A DNA stretch of 64,000 nt from Fulvia fulva (GCF_020509005.1 NC_063016.1:5270001-5334000), one strand, 5' to 3'. Positions 41,896 to 55,400 are shown, counted from the first letter of the stretch. Notes: generated by a model from the sequence alone, not told the origin. Made by a program: numbers and translations.

Positions 41896-42113
41896 TGTTG
41901 AGAATATGCAGGTCATAGGGTCAACATTAGGTGCTTAGGGGGATTAGTAATCAGGGCTTGCTAGTCAAGTCCTGAGTACGGCTGTCCCTCCTGAAACACC
42001 TACACCAACACCGGCGATACTGTATGTAGATATACGCTATCCCATTGGGTCCTTCTTCGTCTTTTGTGTGATCCGCCGTCTTCCACTGCTGCGCAACTCG
42101 TACCTGTTTAACA
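41896..42113 (+). repeat. copia-2 3' LTR, nearly RIP-free
   Basis: 218 bp, TGTTGAGAAT...GTTTAACA, retaining almost all TG and CA sites. It serves as the reference for the RIPed 5' LTR and the solo LTR at 48190-48407. Confidence 0.93.
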
Positions 42114-42246
42114 GAACCTATTCCTATTCCTAAAGATAGCTTTTACTAGTGTAGAGTATATTTAATAGTAAAGATAAAGAAGTATAAAGGCAAAGTTATA
42201 GAGAGAAGACCTGAAAGACTTGCCCTTATATCTATTAATATATAGA
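42114..42246 (+). pseudogene. copia-1 start of integrase, RIPed
   Basis: Translates as PIPIPKDSFY...KIKKYKGKVIERRPERLALISIN, matching copia-2 (FKGPAIERKGERLALISID, about 39055-39110). It is cut at about 42247 by LINE sequence; the rest of copia-1 was not found in the window. Confidence 0.68.
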
Positions 42247-45200
42247 TAGATAGATTTGTTATTCCCCTATTCTAGGACCCTATTCGGTCTATATAGGTAT
42301 ATAAACGATATACAAAGCAGGCCACTACCCCTAGGACTAAGGGAGTTCTACCTCATTCAATCTGGACAGCTTGAAGCTCTCCTCACCCTGTTTCTTCAGC
42401 TCCAAACGCCGCGGAGGTGCCTAGCTACATTAGGCAACTCCTAGGCAATAGTAGCCTAGGCTACGGTACTAACGGCGCCTACGGCCCTATAGGCGAAGCC
42501 CCCCTAAGACAACTAGTAGCAACTTATAGAGGACGCAAAAAGTATAGAAACTAACGATCAGCTCCCTTACCGGTCTCTATAGGTAATGATCACTTAGCTA
42601 CGTACGGCGCTTATACTGTCGTATTACCGAGGGTAATAAGAAATAAGGACGACGTCCTAGGCGATTAGTAAGGCCACCCGGAATCAACACCCCTATAGCT
42701 AGGCATCGGTCGCGGCATCGATACTAGGCCCCCGCCTAACGTACGATACAGTTACGATCCGTATTATAGTAAAGGAAGACTAGGCCGAAGTTACGAAGCT
42801 ATCGAATAAGGAGCTCGCCTAACGAATTAACTAACTAGGGGTAGTCGTAGTGAACCAATAGTCTAACGGCACTCTACAGATCTATACTAGCTCTACTACT
42901 GCTAGGAGGCACCTAGAGGCATAGCTATAGTAGGCATCTAAGGTTACGGTATTAGCGAAGGTCTTAACGAAACAATTTACGATCCTAGTCCACGACATAC
43001 CTAAGGAGTTTGACCTAACTAACTAGGGTTACCTACGCGCTCTCTAAGAGGACAACCCGGTCACTCTTAACTCTCTAATCTAGAAGGCGACTTGGCTCTA
43101 TAGGAAATGGCTAGAAGGCAAGAAGGCCTCGGCGCTAATAGTATAGCTATAAGACGCGAAAGCGGCGGATCTAGCGATAGAACAAGGCCTAGTCTAGCAA
43201 TATAGCCTTAAGATAGTAGAAAAGCACTCCTTATCCTTTCGTGTCCTCTAATGCTTTAAATGCCAATAGTATAGACACCAAACCTACACGTGTATAAACA
43301 AGTAGGCCTGCTCGAACTATATAGGAGACTATATGTCTAGGGACTATATATCGACTACGAGACGGTACGCGAACTGTCCGGGGCACTACCTATCGTGAAG
43401 TACGGAATGCCTATAGCGGAAACTAGCGAAAAACAAGGCAATCATAAACAGAACCGTCGCCCTAAGATTCTACGGCGACCGTAAGGCTAGCCTATACCGG
43501 AACTAACTAGCGGCGGTCGGGCATAAGCGCCCTAGGGCCGAGAACGATATAAAGGATGCGCAACCTAGGGCGTACGGGAGGCCACGTGCTCTACTAGCTA
43601 CGGCGAGGGAATCTAACTAGGCCCGGCTCCCCTTTAGTATATAGCCGATAGGCGTAGACTAGGACGTATAGGGCAGTAGGACATAGGACGATATAGAGGA
43701 AATGATTGTCGATGCCGATAACTAGCCTCGACACGCTTAGTATCATCTAGTATAACGTTAACTATAGTAAGGATATAGTCTAGAACCATTTCCTATACGA
43801 GGCGGACCCGCGCGTCCACTACGTCCTTATAATCTAGGAGCTATAGATTAACCCGTACTATAAGAGACTAACGACCTACAAGTCACTAGGCTACACGACA
43901 TGCCTACGAGGCGACGGTAGACCCCGTACGTGCTTCTATATTAGTAAGGACATACTAGAATCCGACTAGGAGGTAGTGTACTACGTAGACGAAGAAGGCG
44001 GGGGCGATATTACCTCCCTCTACGTAGGTAGCACCTAGATACACAACCTATATATATAACCGCTAGCCTCGAGGTCTAGCCGCGACCTAGGGGTCTGTAG
44101 ACACCTAGACAGTGCGCTTAAGAGACAAGGGTGCCACATCGTAGTAGGAGACTTTAATATATACTACCCTTCCTAGGAAAGCCTTATATAGCCGCACCCT
44201 ATAGCCGACGAAGTACTCGACTTAATAGCGAGTAACGCAATTGCCCTTAATACCCCGAAGGACCTGGGCACCTAGAAAAGAGGGGGACTCTAAGGCACGA
44301 TCGACCTCTCCTAGATCTTAGATAGCTACTACTATACGGTAACCTACTATAGGATCGAACATGAACTCGAGGCGTCGTTAGACTACGTACTAGTCAGGAC
44401 CTCTATTACGATATAGATATAACGTATACTAGCGAGAACCCCTAAGCTAAACTAGGGAAAGGCCTACTAGGCTAACATCTAGGCGTACCTCGATGACTCT
44501 AAGAGGCTAGTCTAGATCGCGTAGTAGCAATATAATAGTAAAGACGAGATAGACGAAGCAGTCTAGGGGTTAATAGACGAAATAAGAAAAGCGACCTTAC
44601 TTCACGTTCCGCTTGCCTAACTAACGATATGGTCTAAACTATACTAGACGCCGGAGTGCACTACGGTAGTAAGAGAAGTAAGGAGAGCCCGCCGGGTGTG
44701 GACGAGCAGCTATAGCGAGGAGGCCTAGAACGTATATAGGGAGGCATACTAACAGAAGAAAGCTATAATACGAAGGGAGAAAGTAGTCGGCTAGAGGGCT
44801 ATAGTAGAAGAAATCGCCGGCAAGCTAGAGAGGATGTAGAAGCTAGCGAAATGGGCCCGACAGGACCCTATACAGGGCCCCTCCTTCTCTATCCTAGCGC
44901 TACAATCGCCTAGTGGCCCGGTTAGCGACCCCGAGGCTAAGGCGCGTCTACTAGCTAGCAAGTTCTTCCCGCCCCTAGTCGAGGCTAATCTAAGCGACAT
45001 AAACAGCTCTACTCCCCTAGCCCCTAGTATCGCGGTCTAATAGAATATGTCCGAGGGAGATATTACCGCTATACTTAGGAAGTTACCGGCGAAGAAAGCC
45101 CTAGGGCCGGATAGGATCCTAAACGAACTACTAAAGAAGTATAGAGATTAACTAGCCCTAGTAGTCGTAGCGATCTTTAACGCCTACCTATAGACCGGAT

Positions 45201-47205
45201 ACTACCCGATAGCTTTTAAACAATCGACGATAGTGGTCCTACGTAAGCCGTAGAAGGAAGACTATACGTAGGTGAAGTCGTACCGCCCAATTGGGTCCTT
45301 AACACTCTTAGGAAGGCGCTTAAGAAGCTAGTTATAACGAGACTCTCCGAGGCGGTAGAGGAACACTCCCTACTCCTAGACACCTAGATAGGTACGCGCC
45401 TATAGCGATCGACGCTATCCGCGATAGAACTTATCACCTCTTAGGTAAAGGCTATCTAGTATAAGAATAGGGACAAGGTAGCTTCCTTACTTAGCCTAGA
45501 CATATCGGGAGCCTTCGACTACGTGTTATACCCGCGGCTACTCTATATCCTAAGGTCGAAAGGACTCCCTAAGTAGCTTGTCAACTTCGTACGGTCCTAC
45601 CTCTAAAACCGTAGTACGTCGATCCTAGTCGGCTAGTATAGAAGCCTATTTCAAGCAGTCTATACTAGAATCCCGTAAGGCTTAACGCTAGTACCTATTC
45701 TGTTCCTCTTCTTTATAGCGACGCTACTCCTAGCCCTAGAATCCTAGAACACCGCTACGAGCGGCTTCGTAGACGACATAAACATCCTAGCGTAGTCTTC
45801 CTCGACTAAGGAGAACTATAGGCTACTAGAAGAGAAGCACAAGATCTACGAGGACTAGGCTAGGAGGCACGGGGCTCGGTTTACCCTAGAAAAGTATAAT
45901 CTGATACACTTTACGCGCCGGCCACGGTTCCACAATATATAAGCTTCTATCTAGATATAGGGGCACACGACTAACCCGGCAAATCAGCTTAGGATCCTCG
46001 GACTATAGGTAGACCCGGCGCTACGGTAGAGGAAGTACGTATAGGCAATATTACGGAAAGCTAAACAGAATATAGCATTATACTAGAGGCTTACTACGTC
46101 TATATAGAGGGCGGACTTCCGGTAGTTACGACTTCTATATACGGCTATTATACGGCCGGTCCTTACCTATAGTAGCTAAGTATAGTCCTTCGGCGAGAGG
46201 GCCTACCTATCGAAGGGACTCGTCGCGCCGCTAGCGAAGATCTAAAACCAATGCCTAAGGAAGGTCACCGGGGCATATAAGTCGATACTAACGAGGATGC
46301 TTAAGCACGAGACCGCTATACCGCCGATCGACCTATATATCTAGGGACTACGGACCTCCTACTTAGGTAAGTCGGCACAGTACCTAGTATAGAAGGTCAT
46401 CGCTAGTATAGTCGTAAGGGCCCGCGAATTAGTACTAGCGTATAAGGGTATTCGACCCGGAAACGAGCCGAACGACCGGGTAAGAGACGAATAGCTAGTA
46501 ATATAATAGGAAGGTAAGAAATCGTTTGTAGAGTAACTATAGAAGGAGAGGTAGAACAACTAGGTTATAGGGTATAGTAGACGCCCTTAGCTAGCGGGAT
46601 AACCTAAGGAATAGTTAGCTACGAAATCCGCGGTTAAGTACCCCCCGAAGCTTATCTACTACCGCCTTACGAGGGTATAGAGTAGTATAGTAACCTAACT
46701 ACGAAGCGAACATATCGGCCTCTAGGGGTACCTATTATAGAGGAAGGTTCTAGAATACACGAATACTAGCTACCCCTACGGCTATTACTTCTAGAACGTA
46801 CGGTATATACTCCTCGCCTATCCGAGGTAGTCGCTAGGAAGGGGGGAGTAGATAGTAAAGGCGAGGAACCGGACGATTAGGGCACTTCTTAATAACGTTA
46901 AGGACCTACGGCGTATTACGAACTAGATACTAGAGAAGGGCTAGCTAGAATAGTACCGCCTAGTAGCAGTTATATAGGAAGAGAGGACACGACGTAGCGC
47001 GACGAGACCGGCTAGGAGCGAGGGCTAACGCGGTAGTAATATAGACTATATACGTTCAGAGGGAAAGCTAATCTAGATAAGTAGAGGTCGGGGGCGGGAA
47101 GGGTTCTTACCTATTCGGGTTTCCCTTTGTAAATAACAATAGATATATACCTATATAGGCCGGATAGGGTCTTAGAATAGTAGAATAACAAATCTAATCT
47201 AATCT
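42247..47205 (+). mobile_element. LINE-a: Tad1-like non-LTR retrotransposon, RIPed, near full length
   Basis: No LTRs. The order is ORF1 with a CCHC-type knuckle (CFKCQQYRH, about 43250-43290), apurinic endonuclease (start 'YNVNYSKDIV' at about 43755; GDFN at 44147-44158), and RT with FVDD at 45766-45777. It then has an RNase-H-like and 3' region and a tail of short AATCT repeats at about 47190-47205. All frames are closed by TAG/TAA of RIP type. The Phe-Val-Asp-Asp RT motif and the endonuclease place it in the Tad1 group. The first about 50 bp (42256-42306) are an inverted copy of its own 3' end (about 47140-47195). A short stretch at about 42345-42420 is less RIPed and not identified. Confidence 0.82.
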
Positions 47206-49285
47206 ATATACCCCGGTGACCTTCCTTAGGCATTAGTTTTAGATCTTTGCTAACGACGCGACAAGTCCCTTTAATAGGTAGGCCCTCTCGCCTAAGGACT
47301 ATATTTAGCTACTATAGGTAAGGACTAGCCGTATAATAGCCGTATATAGAAGTCGTAACTACCGAAAGTCCGCCCCCTATATAGAGGTAGTGAGCCTCTA
47401 GTATAATACTATATTCTGTTTAGCTTTCCGTAATATTGCCTATACGTACTTCCTCTACTATAGCGCCGGGTCTACCTATAGTCCGAGGATTCTAAGCTAA
47501 TTTACCGGATTAGTCGTATGCCCCTATATCTAGATAGAAGCTTATATATTATAGAACCGTAGCCGGCGCGTAAAGTGTATTAGATTATACTTTTATAGGG
47601 CAAACTAAGCCCTATACCTCTTAGCCTAGTCCTCGTAGATCTTATGCTTCTCTTCTAGTAGCCTATAGTTCTCCTTAGTCGAGGAAGACTACGCTAGGAT
47701 GTTCGTGTCGTCTACGAAGCCGCTCGTAGCGGTGTTCTAGGATTCTAGGGCTAGGAGTAGCGTCGCTATAAAGAAGAGGAATAGGATAGGTACTAGCGTT
47801 AAGCCTTACGGGATTCTAGTATAGACTACTTAAAATAGGCTTTTGTACTAGCCGACTAGGATCGACGTGCTACGGTTTTAGAGGTAGGACCGTACGAAGT
47901 TAATAAGCTACTTAGGGAGTCCTTTCGACCTTAGGATATAGAGTAGCCGCGGGTATAACACGTAGTCGAAGGCTCCCGATATGTCTAGACTAAGTAAGGA
48001 TGCTACCTTGTCCCTATTCTTATACTAGATAGCCTTTACCTAAGAGGTAATAAGTTCTATCGCGTATAGCGTCGATCGCTATAGGCGCGTACCTATCTAG
48101 GTGTCCGGGAGTAGGGAGTGTTCCTCTACCGCCTCGGAGAGTCTCGTTATAACTAGCTTCTTAAGCGCCTTCCTAAGAGTATTAAGGAGTGTTAAATAGG
48201 TACGAGTTACGTAGTAGTAGAAGACGGCGGATTATATAAAAGACGAAGAAGGACCTAATAGGATAGCGTATTTCTATATATAGTATCGCCGGTATTAGTA
48301 TAGGTGTTTTAGGAGGGACAGCCGTACTTAGGACTTGACTAGTAAGCCCTGATTACTAATCCTCCTAAGTACCTAATATTAACCCTATGACCTATATATT
48401 CTTAACAAGGAGCGTAATTAGGCGGTATAACTTTACCTACGTATAGTCTTCCTTTAACGGCTTACGTAGGACTACTATCGTTAATTATTTAAATACCGTT
48501 AGGTAGTATCCGGTCTATAGGTAGGCGTTAAAGATCGCTACGACTACTAGGGCTAGTTGATCTCTATACTTCTTTAGTAGTTCGTTTAGGATCCTATCCG
48601 GCCCTAGGGCTTTCTTCGCCGGTAACTTCCTAAGTATAGCGGTAATATCTCCCTCGGACATATTCTATTAGACCGTAATACTAGGGGCTAGGGGAGTAGA
48701 GCTGTTTATGTCGCTTAGATTAGCCTCGACTAGGGGCGGGAAGAACTTGCTAGCTAGTAGACGCGCCTTAGCCTCGGGATTACTAACTAGGCTAGTAGGC
48801 AATTATAGCGCTAGGATAGAGAAGGAGGGGCCCTATATAGAGTCCTATCGGGCCTATTTTGCTACCTTCTCTATCCTTACTAGCTTGTTAGCGATTTCTT
48901 CTACTATAGCTCTCTAGCCGACTACTTTCTCCCTCTATATCGTAGCTTTCTTCTATTAGTATACCTCCCTATATATGTTCTAGGCCTCCTTACTATAGCT
49001 ACTCGTCTATACCCGGCGGGCTCTCCTTACTTCTCTTACTACCGTAGTATACTCCGACGTCTAGTATAGTTTAGACTATATCGTTAGTTAGGTAAGCGGA
49101 ACGTAAAGTAAGGTCGCTTTTCTTATTTCGTCTATTAACCCTTAGACTACCTCGTCTATCTCGTCGTTACTATTATATCACTACTACGCGATCTAGACTA
49201 GCTTCTCGGAGTCGTCGAGATATACCTAGATATTAGCCTAGTAGGTCTTTCCCTAGTTAAGCTTAGCGGTTCTCGCTAGTATATA
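47206..49285 (-). mobile_element. LINE-a fragment, inverted, RIPed
   Basis: A reversed partial copy of LINE-a, corresponding to about 44400-46250 of that element (end of endonuclease plus RT). Its RT motif FVDD is at 47718-47707. Both ends are truncated, and its right neighbour is unidentified. It abuts the 3' end of LINE-a tail to internal sequence. A copia-2 solo LTR interrupts it. Confidence 0.8.
48190..48407 (-). repeat. solo LTR of copia-2, 218 bp, RIPed
   Basis: Reverse complement of the copia-2 LTR with RIP-type changes, flanked by AGGAG on both sides (48185-48189 and 48408-48412). It arose by LTR recombination after insertion into the LINE fragment. Confidence 0.93.
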
Positions 49286-49629
49286 TTATATCGAAGCCCG
49301 TACTATTATCCTCTATATCTATTATATAAGAGTAACTTAGGAACGTAGAAAGCAACTATCCGTACCGGATACCTATCGAGATATATAGCTCTAAAGCTAG
49401 TCTGTTTCGAGGTTCTAGTCACCCTATTTCTATAGCTTAGCTACGGCCCTAAGCCCCCTTCTAGGCTAGCCGAAATTAAGCTAGAACATTACCTAACTTA
49501 GATTATAAGCTATACTAGCAATCTACTATAAACCTACTATATACCCTTAACGTACATCGCTCGCGTAATATATAGAACACTTATAAGACCTTACGCTATA
49601 ACCTAAACGGCCGCCTAATAGTCCTCTTA
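49286..49629. other. RIPed sequence, not identified
   Basis: TA-rich, CA/TG-poor and without frames. It may be the 5' part of the following LINE-b or the rim of an older element; I see no motif. Confidence 0.4.
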
Positions 49630-52414
49630 AAAAGGGGAAGGCGAACTAGAGATATAGACTCTAGACTAGAAGACTAGCTAGCGAGTATAAAGTAACTTAT
49701 AAGGGAAACCTACGCCTACTAAAAATAGACACAAAGTATACTACTACTAAGCTAGTAATAGTATAGCTAGTAATAATAGCTAAACTAGTAATAATTATAG
49801 TAACCGCGACTATAAATATAGAGTAAGCCACCCCTCCGGGTTAACTAAACCTCTATATAGAAGGACCTCTATAAAGAGGCTTAAGAGATACTCGAAGTAG
49901 ATAAGCGCCTAGCTAGGGTATATAAGAACACGATCGCCTCACTCCTCGGAGCCCTTAAGGTACTCGAATACTAGATCCCGAGAGTAATCTAGTAGATAAT
50001 ATAGAGAGCTACTACCTAGTATACTCCTATATAGGTAAACGTAGTAGCTAACTCTCCTAATCTATAAACCTAAAGGACAAACAACGCTATTAGGATATAC
50101 GTTACGGACCCGGAGGAGAAGCGAGAGCTAGAGGGCCTAATAAGTAAGGAGCTAATAGACAGGATTAGCTAGAAGGAGATAGTAGGAGCTAAAATCGAGC
50201 CTAGAGAAGTAATACGCCTCTTTATAGTATAGGAGACAGACCGACAAAAGCTCGAGACCCTTAAGGACTAGATAGTTAGGGTAGTAAGGTTAGTAAAGGT
50301 CTCTTACTAGTAGTTTACGGTAATAGCCTATAGGGTACTAAGGACCTTTAGGGTAGAGAACGACCTCGCCCTACTCTAGATATAGAACTAGAACACCTTA
50401 CCGGGAGTACGCTTTACTAAAGTAGCGTAGCGAAATAAGAACGTCGAAGTTACTAAGACGTACTCCTCTCTAAATATCTAGATAGCTACCGCGCAATAAG
50501 CGAACTAGGTCCTAGAAGGAGGACTATTCTAGTAATATAAACGCCTCGATACGGAGATATATAAGAGTAGCTATAGAGTGCTCTAATGCTTCAACTACTA
50601 ATAATACGGCTATATCGCGCTAAAGTATACCAAAAAGACCCCTAAGTACCTATACTACGTAGGACCGTATTAGGGGGAACAATACCTATAGGAGGAATCG
50701 AGGTGCGCGTACTACGGCCGTAAATACCCGGTATACTCGAACTAATGCCCTATAAGGATAGTAGCGTAAGAACAGGCCCGCTAGACTAGGGTAATAACCC
50801 CGGCGAGGTACCCTATACTAACGCTTAGCAATTCCTAGTATAGAGGATTCGAGGCCGTATAGAGAAAAAGGATAGACGAAGCGACACAAAATATATAGTA
50901 GAGCACTTACCCGCCGCTAGGACGCCTAAGGGGGCTATAGAGGGCGGCAAATAAAGCTAGACAAATACGAATCTTCGGGTACCTCCTAATAGCCGAACGC
51001 TAACTAACCTAATAGGATAGCGCGACAAACGAAGGAGCTATATAGCTAACGAGCACCCTAATAGACCTTATCCTAGCTAGTCCGTAATACTAACATAAGC
51101 CAACCTTACTATTATATAGTATAACGTTAATAAAAGTAAGAATAAGGTTTAGCTCTACTTTCTCTAGGAACTCGACAACTAAAGGTATTATATCGTAGCG
51201 ATATAAGAGCTATAGATAAACCTATATACTCGAAGACCTACTACCTATACCGACCTACGGTACTATATAGCTATCGAGGGAGGTATAGGCTATACCCTAA
51301 GGATATATATCCGTTAGTAAGGTATTACGTACGGACGCCTAGAAGGTAATCTCGTACCCGGAAGGGAGTTAAGGAGACAGTACGACTATCTAAATCACTA
51401 CGAGTCAAGGACCTATCTAGATATATAACGTCTATAACCCTCCTCCTTAGAGAAGAACGAGTAGAGACCTCGGTACGCTAGTACGACTTAACTAGGTACT
51501 CGACTAAGGGGATATAAACTATATCCTCCTAGGCGACTTTAACCTCTACTACCTAACGTAGGGTCTAGAATTCACCCCCGTTACGTATATCTAGGTAGTA
51601 AGCTCCTAGAGATTACGTAAAGTAGGGATATAGAGCTCGTAACTCTAAAGGGTATAGAGACGTAGAAGGTAAGAATAAGCGCGAGTACTATCGACCTATA
51701 CTTCCTATCGAGGGACGTAGTAATAAGGCTAGTAGAGTATAGACCGAACCTTACCCTAGAGGTAGGGTCAGACTACATCCCTATCTAGATAACGATAGCG
51801 ACGGGGATAGAAGAGGAGCTTCGGGGTAAAAAGCGCCTTAACTAGAAAAAAGCTCCCTAGGAGGAGATCCGGAATCTACTTAAATAGTACCTAAACGTTA
51901 CTAGCCTCGGGAAGACGGAAGCCGAGCTTAATAGTACGGTAGAATAGATAATAACGACGATATAGTAGGCGGCCGAGGAACATATACTAGAACTAAGGCC
52001 CTCGAAGTACTAGAAGCCCTTCTAGACCCTAGAGTACTTAGCTAAAGTTAAGGACGTAAGGAGGGTAAGGCGAAAATAGACAAAGGAGTAAAGCTAAGAA
52101 GCGTAGAACGAGTACTAGGAAGCAAGTTAGGTAAAGAAGGCCTAAATACGAAGAGATAAGCGATAAGACTAGAGGGTAATAGTAGGTCTCGTAATAGAGA
52201 ACCCGGAGGAGATGTAGCGGCTCGTAAAGTAGGTAAGGGCCGGAGACGGGGATAGGACACCGTACTTCCCCCTAATCTAGGATACGATAGGCATAATATA
52301 GACAACGCCGGAAGGGAAGGCGAAGGCGTTCGCCGACCACTTCTTTATAATATAGTTAACGGCCGACCTAACGGATATAGAGGGAACGATCTACCCGGAG
52401 CTACTCGATATATA
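49630..52414 (+). mobile_element. LINE-b1: Tad1-like LINE, 5' part, RIPed
   Basis: A second LINE family. ORF1 has tandem knuckles at about 50580-50760 (CFN...QQYGYIALKYTKK pattern, several Cys and His changed to Tyr by RIP). The endonuclease lies at about 51100-51800 with GDFN at 51532-51543, followed by the ORF2 linker. It stops at about 52414, where a second copy of ORF1 begins, so RT is missing. No frame is open. Confidence 0.78.
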
Positions 52415-55400
52415 CTAGAGATCCGAGTCTACGTCACCGACCCGGAGGAGAAAAGGGAACTCGAGGGCCTTACGAGTAAGGAGCTCGTAGATAGAATCGG
52501 CCGGAAGGAGATCGTAGGAGCAAAGGTAGAGCTAAGGGGGGTAGTAAGGCTTTTTACCGTATAGGAGACAGACCAATAAAGACTCGAGACGTATAAGGAA
52601 TAGACAACTAAAGTAGTAAAGTTAGCGAAGGTCTCCTACTAACAATTTATAGTAATAGCCTACGGGGTCCCTAGAACCTTTAAGGTCGAAAACGACCTCC
52701 CCTAGCTATAAATATAGAACTAGAGTATATCCCTAGGTGTACGCTTCTCTAAGGCCGTCTGGCTATATAGAAGCGTCGAACTAATAAAAACATACTCCTC
52801 GTTAATCGTCTAGATAGTAAATACGGAACAAGTAAACCTAGTCCTAGACAAAGGACTATACTAGAACTACGAACGTCTTAATACGGAAATCTACTAGAGT
52901 AGCTATAGAGTACTCTAATACTTCAACTGCTAATAGTACGGACATATCGCCCCGAAATATACGGAGAAGACCCCGAAGTACCTATACTACGTAGGCCTAT
53001 ACTAGGGAAAGTAATGCCTACGAGAAGAAGTAAGGTACGTATACTATAGCCGGAAATACCCGGCGTACTCGAGCTAATGCCTAACCCGGATCGCCGCGAA
53101 AGGGAAGGCTAACTAAGTACGAATAACGACCCTAGCGAGGTACCCTACCCCGTAGTAATATAGCGCTTAATATAAAGGCTTTAAGGCGGTCAAAAGAAAG
53201 AGAACGGAGGAGGTAATAAGGGACACCCTACCGGGTACGTACCCGCCGCTAGGACGGCCAAGGGGGCTAAATAGGGTAGTAAACGAGATAGGATAGATAC
53301 GGATTTTTAGAACACCCCTGCCGGCCGAAGGCCTACTAACCTAAGAGGAAGATACGATGACCGTAGGTACTACCTAAGCTAGGAGCACCCCTATAGACAT
53401 TATCCTAGCTAGCCCGTAATAGTAGTATAGGACAACCTTACTATTATATAGTATAACGTTAATAAAAGTAAGGATAAGGTCTAACTCTACTTCCTATAAG
53501 AACTCGACTACTAAAAGCACTACGTCGTAGCGCTATAGGAACCTTAGACTAACCTATATATAAGTAAACCGGCAACCTATAACGACTAACGATACTATAC
53601 GGTAATCGGTAGGGGTATAGGACACACCCTAAGAATATATACCTATGTAAGTAAGGCTACTAGTATAGAAGTATAGAAGGTCGTACTATAGCCGGAGGGC
53701 TACTAGGGGGACATAACGACAATCGAAATAGTAATAGGCTAGGGAACCGTCCGAATCTATAACGTCTATAACCCTCCCCTATAAGGACGAACGAGTAGAG
53801 ACCTAGGAACCCTAGCTACGCTAGACCGGATACTCGAATAAGGGGATATATACTAAGCCCTAGTAGGCGACTTTAACCCTCACTACTCGTAATAGGGTCT
53901 AGACTTCACCCCCCTATACGTATACCTAGAAGGTAAGTTACTAGAAATTACCGCGAGCCGCGATATAGAACTAGCGACCCTAAAGGGTATAGAGATATAG
54001 AAGGCGAGATTAAGCGTAAGTACGATTGACCTATACTTCCTCTCGAGAGAGCTAGTAACGAGACTAGACAAGTACCGCCCGAACCTCTTACTCGAAGTAG
54101 GATTAGACTACATCCCGATCTAGACAATAATCGAGGTAGGAGTCGAGGAGAAACCTATAGCGGAACTACGCCTAAACTAGAAGAAGGCCCCGTAGGAGGA
54201 AGGCCGAGACGAACTAGCGGCACGACTATACGATAATAGAGCAAATACGGGACTAGAAGCGGGAATAGAAGTAGAACAAGAAGCCGAGCTCGACAAAGAA
54301 GCCGAACGGATAACAACAGTCGTATAGGAGGTAGCTCGTTAGTATATAACCTATATTCGACCTTCTTAAAGACAGAAGCTATTCTAGACCCCGGCGTACC
54401 CGGAAAGGGTAAAGGAGGCGAGGAGGGCTAGACGAGAGTAGACGAAGGAGTATATATAAGTAATATAGGACGTATACTAAAGGGCTAGCTAAGCTAAGAA
54501 AGCCTAGATACGTCGGGATAAATAGCTAGACTAGAGAACGACGGTCGGGCTCGTAATAGAGAATCCTAACTAGATATAGCGACTAGCGAGGTAGGCGAGA
54601 GCTAGAGGGACAGAGAAGACGCCTTACTTCCTACCTATAGTCGATAGAACGGGGACGCTAAGGTTAAAGCCGGAGGTAAAAGCGAAGGCGTTTACGGACT
54701 ACTTCTTCTTAATATAAGTCGACGCGGACCTAACGGACATAGTAGGCACGTCGTACCCGGAACTACTAGATATATACTAGATAGTCTAGCTAGGCGAGGT
54801 TAAGGCCGTAATAGGACAGCTTAAGGGAAGAAAGGCCCTAGGGCCCGACAAAATCCTAAACCTCCTACTAAAGAAATATAAAGAGGAAATCGCCCCGAGC
54901 CTAGCTAAGCTCTTTACTACTTATCTACGGAAAGGCTACTATCTAAAGCCGTATAGAGACTCCCTAACAGTAGTTATCCGGAAGCTATAGAAGGAAGACT
55001 ATAATAGGCTTAAGTCATATAGACCGATTACGCTCCTAAATATAGTAGAGAAGATCCTAGAGAAGGTAGTAGCCTAGAGACTTACAAAACTAGTCGAGGA
55101 GAATAACATCCTCCCGGAGATATAGATAGGAGGGAGAAGCAACCGCTTAACCCTTACGGTAATAGAACTAATAACCGAATAGATCTAAACCCTCTAGTAC
55201 TATAGACGGAATAGAATAGTATCGCTACTCTCCCTAGATATCTCCGGAGTATTTAATAACGTCTCCTACAAAAGACTCCTCTATATACTCCGATAGAAGG
55301 GAGTCCCCGTATAGGCCACGAAATTTATATACTCCTTCCTTAAAGAGAGGACTACGAGAATAGTCCTCGGGAGGTATAAATCCGATAGGATATATATAGA

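Larger units (their letters stand above)
36668..42113 (+). mobile_element. copia-2: full-length Ty1/copia element, partly RIPed
   Basis: A 5446-bp element with two 218-bp LTRs and target duplication GAACC (36663-36667 and 42114-42118). The single gag-pol frame has the copia order gag, protease, integrase, RT, RNase H. RIP is strong at the 5' end (5' LTR and gag) and weak towards the 3' end. It is inserted in copia-1 between the linker and the integrase. Confidence 0.95.
8362..42246 (+). mobile_element. copia-1: old Ty1/copia element split by nested insertions
   Basis: When the younger insertions are removed, the pieces 8362-8863, 16112-16434, 16670-17270, 24493-24578, 36202-36667 and 42114-42246 read as one copia element in order: LTR, primer site, gag, zinc knuckle, protease-integrase linker, start of integrase. 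PBS to knuckle is about 1.25 kb here against about 1.2 kb in copia-2 (36668-42113), and the protein fragments align to copia-2. Target-site duplications show four clean insertions (AAGCT, GACCT, CCTAC, GAACC). About 300 bp is missing between 24578 and 36202. No 3' LTR was found: the element is cut at about 42247 where LINE sequence starts. It is heavily RIPed and dead. Confidence 0.8.
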
